Of a DNA stretch of 64,000 bases, positions 11,931-22,394 are shown one piece after another (position 1 is the first letter of the stretch; each line of letters opens with the position of its first letter). Location: assembly GCA_023053575.1 (NCBI GenBank), contig JAKZAP010000013.1, positions 3,420,001 through 3,484,000 on the forward strand, given 5' to 3'. The notes under the pieces are model-generated. The model made no database searches. It was not told where the DNA came from and worked only from the letters and a program-made list of their open reading frames with translations. The translations under genes were made by a program, and so were the position numbers. The DNA comes from Branchinecta lynchi. Taxonomy: Eukaryota; Arthropoda; Branchiopoda; Anostraca; Branchinectidae.

Positions 11931-12409
11931 AAAGATACATTACCCCGAGGGCCAGTGTTGGTAAATATCCAAGTAAAAGTACTTAAGTAACTACTTAAGT
12001 AAAAAATTCTAGTACCTGTACTCTACTTAAGTAAAAACCTTCAGAAGTATTTAATACTCGCACTTACATAAAAAAATTAGAAGTACTTTAGGATACACAT
12101 GTACTCAAGTACTTTCATAACGATGAACAGTTCAATTAGCACGATTTACAGTACCATGTTTATCATCTTCGCTGAAACTGAATGGACGATCTAGTGATTC
12201 TTTGTGTGAGCCTGAAGCGTTTTTTGAAGAATAGCTAACTATGTAGCTTTTCTTCATCCGTTATGTAGCCTAGAGCTGACAACACGTAAATTCGGTTAAA
12301 AATTTGAAAATGAAAATTGCCGCTCCGTTATATTCCGTTCCGTACATTTGTGGGAAGTTCCCGCCCACTAAAGGAAAGAGACTTGGGAAAAGCCCTGACT
12401 GTTGGTGGA

Positions 12410-12480
12410 TATGAATTTGTATTCCTTTTCTAGCTTTTAGCTATTCGGATTAAACTTGATTGATTGATTAATTGATTGAT
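12410..12480 (+). repeat. LINE 3' tail fragment (TTGA repeat)
   Basis: TTTTCTAGCTTTTAGCTATT followed by TTGATTGATTGATTAA is almost identical to the LINE end at 38345-38400. Only the tail is present here. Confidence 0.7.
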
Positions 12481-13400
12481 GTGACAATCGACACTGGCAG
12501 AGAATGCAGGAAAAATACCTGGGTAAGTTTGTTTTGTTCTAATAAATGTTACTACCTCAGTTCCAAACAGAACACGTCTGGTCAAAAGAACAACCACCAT
12601 CTCAGCCTTTTTTGGTTTACTACATTTTCTAGAAAATAGTATTCAAGAGCATGGAGCATCATCAGGGTCGTATCCAGGGAGGAGGACCACGGGGATTCCC
12701 CTCCCCCTGCAACAAACTTCTGGATCCGTGTCCATTAAGAACAAGACGAACGTTTTCGGTGAGATCGCAAAGATGAAATATTTGTGTTACTTCTTCTTCC
12801 AGAAAATCGGGTAATAAACACTTCCGGTCTTTGCCAGATCGCGTAAATGTTATTCGTCTCCAATCAACCCCTTAACCAGAACCCTTAGGCAATCGTTTTC
12901 TCTCTTGATTGATTGACTAATTCAAAACAAAGGCACGCTCTTTACCTCGAAATAAACTATCTAATAAGCTTGGTCACAGGAACTTATTCCAAATTTGTTC
13001 AGTTTACATCAGATTCCGGTCATCACCACTTACCCAGGAAGGCAAATTTCCTACCTGGTAGTTCCCATGGGTAGGAGCTGACAGATGGGTCAGTCGTCTT
13101 ACTACCCCTATACATACCGACGCACAACTGGACAAACACGTTATTAGAATTTAGTTGCCTTTTTCTTCGGATTCCGGCGAATCCGGCCGAATTATCAACT
13201 TGATGGGAAAACTAAGCTAGTGGATGGATTTCCTATGTATTTAGAGAGTCAGAAGATGATGTTAATATATAGGATCGGACATTTTTATCTTGATTCAAGA
13301 ATTATAATAATAATAATAATTTATTTATGACCCACCGTACACTCCCAAAGAGAAAGACGGAGTATAAATGCAAGAACGAGGAAATATATTTTACACTATT
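12481..13400. other. interior of the hAT-like element, no gene recognised
   Basis: It includes GTCGTATCCAGGGAGG at 12667, resembling one end of the MITE at 15626-15819, and an AAT microsatellite with a TTTATTTATG motif near 13305-13330. No coding domain was found. Confidence 0.45.
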
Positions 13401-13402
13401 TA

Positions 13403-13753
13403 TAGAGGCGTTACTAGCCAAAATGTTTGGGGGGGGGGAACGTGGCATTTACCGACTGACTGGTAATTTTTACCGCTTTTTTCTGCAGAAAAAACGACTG
13501 TTTTCAACAACAAAAATTACCTTTTCGAAAAAATCGTCTGATTTTCAGAAAAATTCACTGATTTTCACAAAAACTGACTATTTTGACGAAAAACGACCAA
13601 TTTTCAGAAAAAAAAACTGTTTTCATAAAAAAAAATCAACTGTTTTGACGAAAAATCGCGGCGCTTCGCGCCGATCCGACTCGGGTTTTTTTACCGACTG
13701 GGTGGCATTGGGGGGGGGGGGGGGAACGTCTCCCCCCAGTCGTGACGCCCCTG
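13403..13753 (+). mobile_element. MITE (family M1) with 8-bp target duplication, copy 1
   Basis: The ends are TAGAGGCGTTACTAGCC and GTCGTGACGCCCCTG. The flanks ACTATTTA and ACTATATA form an 8-bp target duplication with one mismatch. The interior is a stutter of ACTGTTTTGACGAAAAA / TGATTTTCAGAAAAA units with runs of G. It is nested in the element 11953-14354. The 147-residue frame across it is not a gene. Confidence 0.85.
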
Positions 13754-14354
13754 ACTATATATATACTTGATCAACGATAAGCACCACAGAATTTTTTTTT
13801 TCGCTGAATTCCAATTGTCAGGGGCCAAAACAAATGACGACGATTCAGCATGTCTCTCACTCGTGGATCAAATCTTGGCTTGAAGTTTAAATTTCACCCG
13901 TAAATGTAGGGGTGGGGAATATAGGGATGATGTAAAACGATAAGAAACCAAGTTTGGACAAGATAGACTACCTAACTTATTCGAGAGTTCACTAACAGAT
14001 GGACAGACGGGCAGACACACTTTACGAAGGTGTCCCTTGACTGCGTTTAAAGATCCCCGAAACTTGATTTGATATATCCCTTCACATGGGAACTATTTGT
14101 TGTTTGGTCCTTGATGTTTTGATCAGGGATTTTTTTTGTCAGACCTACCGTAACAAGCCTACCTAAATGCTTGAGTACTTAAGTAATGAAGTACTGTCTA
14201 AATACTTGAGTACCGAACTATCTAAGTACGTGAGTACTGAAGTTCTTTTATAAAAGTACTTATTACTTAAGTGGATTTTTTAGTAATAAGTAATACTTTG
14301 GAGTACTTGGTACTTGTACTTAAGTAAAATTTAGAAGTACTTGGCACAACACTG

Positions 14355-14790
14355 CCAAGGGACCATGATGTGTGTGCCACAAGGGTTTTGCTTGAACGGA
14401 ATTCCTAGTGCCCTTAAAGTGCGCATCTTAACCGAAAACTGAAAAAAAAAAACACTTTCGACCAAACAATAAATTTCATGGTCCCCGAGGGCATATGATG
14501 TTTGTGCCACAGGGGTTTGTTAAATTAATTTCTAGAACCCTTACAGTGCGCATCCTAACCGAAAAGGGAAAAAATTACTTTTGACAAAACGATAGATATT
14601 CGTGATCCCCAAGGGCCCATGATCATTCTTATCTTATCGGGTTTTGCTTACAGATGATAACAACAAACCCACAAACTGGCAAATTCCTACTTTCATCCTC
14701 CGACCCAGCCTTGCAAGGACCATATGAGCTTCTAGCTCTTATTCTTCATTATTTTGTTTCTTACGGATGTAACAAGAAAATTAACCCCAA
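14355..14790 (+). repeat. family B tandem array and R1-type terminus
   Basis: Three units of about 128 bp, each with AGGGTTTTGCTTAC, CCCTTAAAGTGCGCATC and CATGATCCCCAAGGGCCCA. They end at a motif (CATATGAGCTTCTAGCTCTT) that is the reverse complement of the R1 5' terminal sequence. The same order is seen at 34650-35110 and 40745-41260. Confidence 0.75.
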
Positions 14791-15039
14791 CACAAGGGTT
14801 AGAGAAATACCGTACCTGTTATCATTCTCTTTGTGAATAAAGTGACTACTTGAAACAAGACCAAAGGTTTCGATGGGATCCCAAAAATTTAATATTTGAT
14901 CCAGACAATCGCGTCTTGTAGATAGGCCCCTTTGTAGATTTTACTTTTACCTATTAACATTTGTACTATTAAAATTTACAAACAGATTAATACCAATGGC
15001 TAGTCACCTGAGAAAACCAAGATCAGGTATGGATTCAGC

Positions 15040-15390
15040 CAGGGGCGTCACGACTGGGGGGATGCCCCCCCCCCCCCATGCTGTCGGCCAGTCGGTAAAA
15101 ATAACCGAGTCGGCGCGAAGCGCCGCGATTTTTTGTCAAAACAGTTGATTTTTTTTTTATGAAAACAGTCGGTTTTTCTGAAAACTGGTCGATTTTTCGT
15201 CAAAATAGTCGGTTTTCAGAAAATCAGTGGGTTTTTCTGAAAATCAATCGATTTTTTCAAAAATGTAATTTTTGTTGTTGAAAACAGTCGTTTTTTCTAC
15301 AGAAAAAGTCGGTAAAAATTACCAGCCAGTCGGTAAATACCTCGCCCCCCCCCCCCCAAGAAAAAAATATTTTCGCTAGTAACGCCTCTG
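15040..15390 (-). mobile_element. MITE M1, copy 2, with perfect 8-bp target duplication
   Basis: The ends are CAGGGGCGTCACGACTGG and CTAGTAACGCCTCTG. The flanks GATTCAGC (15032-15039 and 15391-15398) are identical, as hAT transposition produces. The interior carries the same GTCGGTTTTTCTGAAAA stutter units as the copy at 13403, in opposite orientation. Confidence 0.9.
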
Positions 15391-15625
15391 GATTCAGCAT
15401 GTGTGTTTACCCGTAAACGTCATAACTACTATGACAAAATTGGTCGAAACTTCCTGTCTTACTTATGCCAAATACCTGGTTTCGGCCGGATTCTACTCGT
15501 CCGCAAAAAACTAACGCTCGAAACGAATTCAGCATATCTACTTACTCCTATTTCGAACCTGTTACCAACTTCAGATAAACTGGTAACATTTGAAAAAATT
15601 TCAGGTTGTTGCACATTTCGACGGA

Positions 15626-15819
15626 CAGGCCCGTATCCAGGAATTTATATCGGGGGGGGGGGGAGTGCCTTTCGGGAGGGGGGGGGGGGGTTGCCTGCGG
15701 GTCGCACACAAAAGTACAAAAAAGACACAGGTCAGAGGGAAAAGCCTACAAAAATGAGTATTTTTGTATGTTTCGGGGGGGGGGGGGGTCAACCCCCTAA
15801 CCCCCTGGATACGGCCTTG
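15626..15819. mobile_element. short hAT-like MITE with 8-bp target duplication
   Basis: The left end is CAGGCCCGTATCCAGG and the right end is CCTGGATACGGCCTTG. The flanks TCGACGGA (15618-15625) and TCGACGGG (15820-15827) match at 7 of 8. The interior contains long G runs and no coding. It interrupts an R2 unit whose sequence is continuous across the insertion. Confidence 0.85.
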
Positions 15820-16473
15820 TCGACGGGCGAATTATTTGTCCGACAAGAAAGTAATTTTCATATACGGATTCAGCATGCCTACTTACCACTACATCGAATC
15901 TCTAACCAACTTCAGATCAAACTTTTTAAGATTTTCCAGTCTCGGACGGATTCAGAGAAAACTGTATGTCCGGGTAGAAAATCATATTCATACATGGGTT
16001 CAACATATCTTTTTATCCTTAAATCAAACATAAATCAACTTCAAATAAAAAGTTTTAGTTCTAACAAATTACAGGTTTCGGCCGGAATCCGGGCGAACTA
16101 CTTGTCCAGGTAGAAAACGATTGTCATGTACAGATTTAGCATGTCTTCTTACCCCTAAAACGAACATTTAATCAACCTCAAATAAGATTTTACTTCTAAC
16201 AAATTTTCCAGTTTCGGCTGGATTCCGGACTAACTAATTGCCCGGCAAAAAAATAAGTTCAGATATGGATCCAGCATTTCTCCTTACACCCTGATCGACT
16301 ATCTCATTGACATTTTAAAACATTTTTGTTGTCCCTTGTTTTGCGCCCCCCCCCCCTAATTATGGGGCTACACGGCTCATCCACGAACTTGACCTGTACT
16401 TTGGCAGAAAGAGTCTTCATGCCAAGTCTGAACACAATATCTAAACCCCTTCGAGTGTTATCGTGCTAACAGA

Positions 16474-16850
16474 CGGACAAGTGAAAAATCAAGATAAACA
16501 CTATATTGAGGGTATGGCATAATTATCATAGTAAAGTTAAACTTGAACTTTCTGTAAATGTTCTCAAAAGTAAAGTTAAATCAATGCTCAATGAAAACAC
16601 TTAAAAAAAAAATAATAATAAAAAAATAAAAAAAAGGGTAATGTCGGTGGTGAACGGTTTTGTCGCGGTTAGTCCCAACTCATCTTGGTAGTTTAGGAAA
16701 CTGGATGGATTATGGTTTATTTATAACTTGTGAGTTGATGTTATTATAGTTTATAGTAGAAGAAAATGTCCGCCATTTGGCCTCGAGCCTTCTCTCTGCC
16801 AAATTGGCTATTTCTGTTTATTTAATTTGTAATAAACAGAACTTGAACTT
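16474..16850 (+). mobile_element. LINE or SINE 3' end with (AACTTG)n tail inserted in R2 tail
   Basis: R2 sequence ...CAGACGGAC stops at 16473 and continues as AACTTTTACGAAATCATAGG after 16850. The inserted 377 bp end in AATAAACAGAACTTGAACTT, a simple tail of the kind left by target-primed reverse transcription. There is no open frame of note. Confidence 0.6.
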
Positions 16851-17062
16851 GAACAACTTTTACGAAATCATAGGTATCCCTTCACTTACATTTTGGGATC
16901 ACAGAAAAGGAATGTAAACTAGACCTACGTTGCCTCAGCAACCTTTGTCCGGCTTGGGCGACTAAATTATTTGGTCGTGTTTCTTCGCTGTCGGTTAATG
17001 CTGAAGTTGTCAACTTATCGAAGCTTTTAAAACGGGAGGTTCTAAAAAAAATAATCACATGA

Positions 17063-17345
17063 TCAAAAGCTATTCTTCAGCGTTGTAAAAACAACAACAA
17101 AAGAATATCGGAACAGACCACCACCTTGCCTGACCCCATTCAGTACCGGGAACCGTCTACTAAGCACCCCGCCCCATTTAATACAAAATCGTTGATTCTG
17201 AAACCAACAAGACAGGGTAAGCACGATTCGGGGATCTACACCGCGATCAAGAATGCATCCCGGCAATTTTTCGTGATTTACCCGGTCAAATGCAGCCTTC
17301 AAAAAAGGTTGGTACTTTAAGGAATAGTCGGATTTGGAAAATGAC
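17063..17345 (-). pseudogene. LINE reverse-transcriptase fragment, reverse strand
   Basis: The frame at 17063-17302 contains KAAFDRVNHEKL, a degraded polymerase motif A region (F-D-x-V-x-H), then GVDPRIVLTLSCWFQNQRFC and NGVRQGG, the motif B region that precedes the catalytic YxDD. Downstream the sequence is interrupted, so no catalytic YxDD is present. It is part of a non-LTR retrotransposon whose clade I cannot fix. Confidence 0.8.
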
Positions 17346-17369
17346 GATTTCTAAGCTAAGCTAGTCTTG

Positions 17370-17920
17370 TCGAATCTCTAATATTCCAGCCAAGTTTCAT
17401 CGTCCTATCACATGTGGAAAAACCTTAACTAGCGATCACCGTCATTTTCGACCTCCCCCCCCCCCCTCCAGTGCCCAGTGCCCGGAGCCATTCCGTTTCT
17501 GTAAATGACTTATCCAGAGAATCTGTTTGTTATTCCCACAAAGTTCCGTCCTGATCTCTCCAGTCTAGGCCGGTCCCCCAATATCCCCCCCCCCCAATAG
17601 TTGTCGGATCTGGTCCGGACATGAAAAAGATCATGTCCTCTGTTCAATTATAAATTTCACTCAAATCCGATCACTCGTTCCAGAGTTAGACATGACTGCA
17701 TATTCCGGATTCCCCCTCCCTCCACTCCCCCCACAATTATCGAATCGAGAAGTCAGTTTTAATCGCGTCTCTGACATGCCTGCCAAGTTTCATCGTCTTA
17801 GCACATCTGGAAGAACCCTAACTCGAAAAAGTGTGACCGACCGCCCGACCGACTGACGGAATTGCGATTGGTATATGGCACTTGAGTCAGAGGCTGCAAG
17901 TACCACAAAAATGTAGACCA
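17370..17920 (+). repeat. R1 copy ending in terminal phrase
   Basis: Has CCAAGTTTCATCGTCCTATC, poly-C tracts at 17454-17470 and 17585-17596, and ends with GGAATTGCGATTGGTATATG and GCACTTGAG followed by an imperfect hairpin arm at 17900. Confidence 0.7.
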
Positions 17921-17929
17921 CTTCTCCGA

Positions 17930-18615
17930 AATTTTACGGCGATAGAGAAGTTAAAGCACAATGGACACTTCTAATGCTTTGCTTTGTATTAGATGCTTCA
18001 CAAATAAACATTTCCGACTTCATTTAGAAGGCGCTACGAAAATCGGCCGTTTTCTTGTTATTCCTTGTCTTTAACTCTCTGGCATTTCGGCGATCCAAAT
18101 CTTAGGAGCTGGGATATCGTGGCAGGAAATTCAAAAACTTCCAGCAATGCTTGACAGAAAAGGATATATTTGAGATTTCACCAAAGTCAAGCGCAGATGC
18201 AGTTTACCTGATTGTTCTAGTGTTTCATCAGAAGTTCCATGGCTTAAAGTGCCTATCAAAAGTTTTTCTTTGTGGAATAGTGTTGAGAAGCTTGATTAGC
18301 TTGCTTTATAAAATGTACCAAAATATGCAATAAGCTTCTAAAAAATAACATAGCTACAAAAATCATTCAAAAACAGATAACCTATTCAAATCTGAATTAT
18401 GCAAGCTGATTTATGCATAAAATAAAGATCTACTAAGTATTACAAGAGACGTCACTTTTATCTTTGTCCAAGCTAGTAAATTGAGTATGTACTGGCCCAA
18501 AATATTACGCTTTGAAATATCACAGAGAGGAAACTGTTGAAAGAGCTGCTGATCTATGGTGTAAGTATTGTTCCTAGGTTGTTACAGAGTGATTGGGGTT
18601 GTTTGATGTGCCCAT
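17930..18615. other. no gene recognised
   Basis: AT-rich with no recognised motif or repeat family apart from short open frames. Confidence 0.4.
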
Positions 18616-18619
18616 TGAA

Positions 18620-18866
18620 CTTTAACAAGCGCATCATCAGTCACCAGGATGCGAATTACTCTCATCTCCAGGAGCCAGCACTGTATTTATTTTCACGGCG
18701 AAGCAGACAAAAAATAGGCAACCACTCCTACACTGTTGACGAAATAATACTTAACAAGCGCATCATTAATCACCTGGAAGCCAATTCCCTCATCTGCAGC
18801 AGCCAGCATAATTTTCGCCCCAAGAGGTCAGTAGGCACGAATCTAAGTGTGCAACTGGACAGATGA
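18620..18866 (+). pseudogene. LINE reverse-transcriptase fragment with internal duplication
   Basis: The end of the frame 18537-18866 reads NHLEANSLICSSQHNFRPKR, matching the LI...QHGFRP-RS region of reverse transcriptases just before motif A. A diverged copy of the same stretch begins near 18628, about 128 bp earlier, so this bit was locally duplicated. No catalytic motif remains. Confidence 0.6.
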
Positions 18867-18954
18867 TTACCTGTTCCCAGCACCTTGCTGGAAATGGCCA
18901 AAGCATTTAGGTTATCACCGCTACGTCGTCCCCGGACTAGTGACATTATTCATT

Positions 18955-19923
18955 AACAAGACCTAAGGTTTCGATGAAATCCCAAGAATCTCATATTTGA
19001 TCCATGCAACTGGGTCTTGTCTTCGCCAGATCCAGTCTTCGCCAGGATAATTATTAGTTCAGATATACCTCTATAAGCCATATCTATTTTGACGAGACTG
19101 AACGAAACTTCCTGCTTTATTTCTGCCAAATTTCCGGTTTCGGCCGAATTCCAAGCGAACTACTTGTCCAGCAAAAAAAGAAAATTCAGAATCGAATTCC
19201 GGTATCTCCTTATCCCTATAAAGAACATCTAATCAATTTCAAATAAGACTTTAGCTTCTAAAAAAAAAACCGGTTACAACCGGATTCCGGACGAATTACA
19301 TGTCCGGTACTAAAATGATTGTCATATACATACTCAGCGTCTCTTCTTACGCCTAAATCTGTCATCATTTCAAATAAAACTTATTACTTCTTACAAATTT
19401 TGTTTTGGCCTGATTCCGGTCTAATTAGTTGTCCGAGCAGAAAATGCTTTACACATAAGTGTTTAGCATGTCTACTTACCCCTAAATCGTAAATTTAACC
19501 AACTTCAAATCAAACTTTTACTTTTAACCAACTTTCCGGTTTTTGCCGGATTCCGGACAAACTACTCGTCCGGCGAGAGAACGGTTTTCACCATCGTGAT
19601 CAACATGTCTTCTTACCCCTAAGTCGAACGTTTAATCAACTTCAAATGAAACTTTTAGTTTTAACCAGCCCTCCGGTTTTTGCCGGATTCCGGGCGAAAT
19701 ACTTGTCGGACGAGAAAATATTTGCATACATAATCGACTATCACATTAGTTGTTTAAAAATATTCTGTTTTCCCCTTAATTTCACCCCCTCCCCCACCCC
19801 TAAATGTAGGGCTACAGAGCCCATCTACGTACTTGACCTTACCCTTGACCCGACAGACGGACAGACGGACAACTTTTATGATGTCATAGGTATCCCTCCA
19901 CTTACGTTTTGGGATCCCAAAAA
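18955..19923 (+). repeat. R2 inverted pair 1, left arm
   Basis: Starts at the head AACAAGACCTAAGGTTTCG, continues through about six units of roughly 137 bp, and ends with the palindrome TTTTGGGATCCCAAAA. It is separated by only about 23 bp from an inverted copy. Confidence 0.85.
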
Positions 19924-19946
19924 TACTGATTGGCCCAGACCATGCA

Positions 19947-20891
19947 CTTTCTGGGATTCCACAACATAAGTGACGAATCCCAGATGCTTATGACTTTGTA
20001 AAGTTGTTCGTCCGTCCGTCTGTCTGTGAGCACGATGACTCTCGAAGCGATTGAGATCCTTGGGTCAAAGTACAGGGTTCGTAGATCGGCCCCACAGCTA
20101 TACATTTAAGGGTGAGGGAGGGGTTTCAAATTAAGCGACGAAAAAAAATAGTTTTAAAAACCAATGAGATAGTCGATATAGGGGTAAAGAGAAATGCTGA
20201 ATCTATATCTGAAACTTGTTATCTCGCCGGACAACTAATGCGTCCAAAACGCGGCCAAAACCGGAAAATTTGACAAAAAGAAAAAGTTTTATCTGAACTT
20301 CATTAGACGTTGCGTATGGTGGTAAAGATACATGTTAAATCTATTTCTGAAAGTAATTTCCTCGTCGGACAACTAGTTCGTCCGGAATCCGGTCGAAACC
20401 AGAAAGTTAGTAAGAAACAAAATTTTATTATGAAGTAGTTTGGACTGTCGATCCAGGGGTATCCTAAACGGACATTCTGAATCTACATCTGGAACTCGTT
20501 TCTAGCTGAACAATTAACTCACCCGGAATCTGGACAACCGGAAATTTGGTAAAAGTAAAACTTCATTCTTAAGTCAATTAAATATTGGCACCAGGAGTAA
20601 GAAAACACGACAAATCTATTTCTGAAGTTTATTTTCTTGCTATTAGAGATATACGGAGGGGTAAACATACACGTTGGATCTATATCCAGTTATCTAGCCG
20701 TTTGGCCGTAATTTGTTAGAAAATACCATTCGGTTCATCTCTTGCACATTTTATAGCGGTTATTAGGGGTCAAGATTAACATGCTTACAGGGAAAGACGA
20801 AGACCGGAAATCAGCAGGACCCGATTGTCTGGATCAAGAGGCCAAATAAATATTCAATTTTTGGGATCCCATCGATGCCTTTGGTCTTGTT
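19947..20891 (-). repeat. R2 inverted pair 1, right arm
   Basis: The reverse complement of the R2 layout. It runs from a degraded tail (TTTCTGGGATTCCAC) through GTCCGTCCGTCTGTCTG and units with AGGGGTAAGAAGACATG-like phrases to the outer head CCTTTGGTCTTGTT at 20891. With 18955-19923 it forms an almost spacer-free inverted repeat of about 1.9 kb. Confidence 0.85.
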
Positions 20892-21010
20892 GGCGGGGCG
20901 AATGTCACTAGTCAGGTTCCCCAAGGCAGAGTCCTTGGTCCAAATATTTGAGAGTCCAATATTTACATCAATAGCTGCGTTCGTTGCACTCCGGGCAGTC
21001 TTTGGTGTTT
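20885..21010 (+). pseudogene. LINE reverse-transcriptase motif fragment
   Basis: One frame reads VTSQVPQGRVLGPN, the conserved (S)xVPQGSVLGP motif B of non-LTR reverse transcriptases, then degrades. It lies between two outward-facing R2 heads (20891 and 21262). Confidence 0.6.
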
Positions 21011-21013
21011 TAT

Positions 21014-21165
21014 CACCAGTGTCCGGTTCTTCTCTTAAAACGCGTTTTTTTTTTGTTCACTGGTGAGTCGATGAAAACTGGCTAGCTCCTCGCTGAAGCG
21101 GGGCACCCGAGCAGGTTCTGGTTAGTCCGCACCGGTGAGGTAAAACCGGACACTGGTTAGTTCAA
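21014..21165. mobile_element. short inverted-repeat element
   Basis: CACCAGTGTCCGGTTCT near 21013 is matched by its inverted form AACCGGACACTGGTTAG near 21155. The interior has no coding. It may be a small MITE; the boundaries are not certain. Confidence 0.4.
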
Positions 21166-21261
21166 AAATGGATTATAAGACTGGTAAGTAGTCACCGGTG
21201 GATGCAAAAACGGCTTATAAGACAAACCGGAGACGCAGCTAATGAACTTTCTCTGATCACC

Positions 21262-21370
21262 AATAACAACAAGACCAAAGGTTTCGATGGACTGAAAATT
21301 TATTGGACTTCTTGATCCAGACAATCGAATCTTGTAGATTTCCGAGTTTTCACCAGACCCCTTTAACATT
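21262..21370 (+). repeat. R2 head, truncated copy
   Basis: Contains AACAAGACCAAAGGTTTCGA and the CTTGATCCAGACAATCG phrase, but no following units before an R1 5' end begins at about 21412. Confidence 0.65.
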
Positions 21371-21411
21371 TCATTATTTATCTATAATCCACCGCTTGAA
21401 AATGTACACAA

Positions 21412-22375
21412 AAAGAGCTACGAGTTCATATGACACTTGTTAGGAGTAGATGGTACAAGAAAGTAGATGAGAACGTCACAAAATACCCCGCCATCCAAAA
21501 ATATGGTTCGGCCTAGAAATACGATATATAGCTTGACTCAAGAATAAGCGTTTCCGGCATCGCCTCGGGTCATCTAAAATCAAATAACTTTTCTACCTTC
21601 CAAGTTTCAACTGAATAGATCCACTCGTTTGGTCCCTAAACGTGCCCCACGATTTCCGGTACATCCTCCTACTCCCTCTACCGCAGCCGCATCTGGTTCG
21701 GACTCCGACATGGATCAGCATTTTACCCTACCAACTATCAAGTTTCACTTGTTCTGAGCATTTTGGGGGAGCTTTCGGTAGCCAATCCATCCTTGACAAC
21801 AAGCTGAAGTGTGTGGGCATAGCAGGGAAGTTTTCCAAGACAAACTTCACTTATGCTGCTCTGTACGTCATCTTCGTCTCCTTCTTGGAGATCCAGCCAG
21901 AGGTCTTCGTCGTCTAAAAAGTTAGGGGCAGCTCCATCTGTCGGGTCTTCAGTTTCGTCTTCTTGTGCTTGTTCTTTCCACCAAATCTCATCTCGATCTC
22001 CACTCTAAGCATTTCCCAAGATTTCCGGTACCGGCAACTCTCCCCCCCCCCCGCCCCCCCAATATCACCGGATCCGGTCGGGATTAAAATGGGACGTCTG
22101 AGACATAAGGTCTTTTATATATAAATTTTTAAGATCCTATCACCCGGCCGTAAGTTCAAAATACCTAATTTTTCCGGATTTCCCCCCCTCCAATACCCAC
22201 AAGATGGTCGGATCGGGGAAGTGACTACTTTAATTTAATCCGGTCGGGACCCTGATATGCCTTCCAAGTTTCATCGTCCTAGCTTATGTGGAAGTGCGCG
22301 AACTAGCAAAACCGGGACCGACAGACCGACGGACGGACAGAAACTGCGATCGCTATATGGCACTTGACAGAAGTG
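21412..22375 (+). repeat. R1 element with 5' end and 3' hairpin, split by an hAT fragment
   Basis: The 5' end is AAGAGCTACGAGTTCATATG at 21413. R1 units follow until about 21765 and resume at about 21965 (CTTGTTCTTTCCACCAAATC). The 3' end has GACGGACGGACAGAAACTGC and the terminal arms TATATGGCACTTG...TTTGCCATA at 22354-22385. Confidence 0.75.
21768..21960 (-). pseudogene. hAT-family transposase fragment
   Basis: On the - strand an open, acidic stretch (DDEDLWLDLQEGDEDDVQ) leads to LPCYAHTLQLVVKDGL. This matches the C-x-A-H-x-L-x-L-V-V-K-D-G-L signature in the catalytic core of hAT transposases, including ZBED-type domesticated relatives. About 65 codons survive without a stop, with no start codon and no remaining catalytic domain. 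It sits inside an R1 element and has no visible partner end. It shows that autonomous hAT elements existed in this genome, fitting the 8-bp duplications of the MITEs nearby. Confidence 0.75.
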
Positions 22376-22394
22376 CATTTGCCATACAAAATAT

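Larger units (their letters stand above)
11953..14354. mobile_element. hAT-like non-autonomous element, 2.4 kb, with subterminal AAGTACTT clusters
   Basis: The ends are CAGTGTTGGT (11953) and CACAACACTG (14354), a terminal inverted repeat typical of hAT transposons. Both ends carry about 170-190 bp of clustered palindromic AAGTACTT / ACTTAAGTA motifs in inverted orientation. The flanking 8 bp are CCGAGGGC and CCAAGGGA, matching at 6 of 8. The host repeat (a family B unit) reads continuously across the junction when the element is ignored. The interior holds a LINE tail near 12420-12480 and a smaller MITE at 13403-13753. No transposase was seen. Confidence 0.8.
14854..16910 (+). mobile_element. 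R2 element with three nested insertions
   Basis: It starts AACAAGACCAAAGGTTTCGA and ends near TTACATTTTGGGATCACAG. R2 units are recognisable throughout. Insertions are the M1 MITE (15040-15390), another MITE (15626-15819) and a LINE or SINE tail (16474-16850). The 236-residue open frame at 15403-16113 is a chance frame through R2 units and a MITE. Confidence 0.75.

Noticed and set aside
15403..16113. 236-codon open frame, the second longest in the window
   Set aside because: It runs through R2 units and an entire short MITE (15626-15819) and has glycine runs from poly-G; chance frame.
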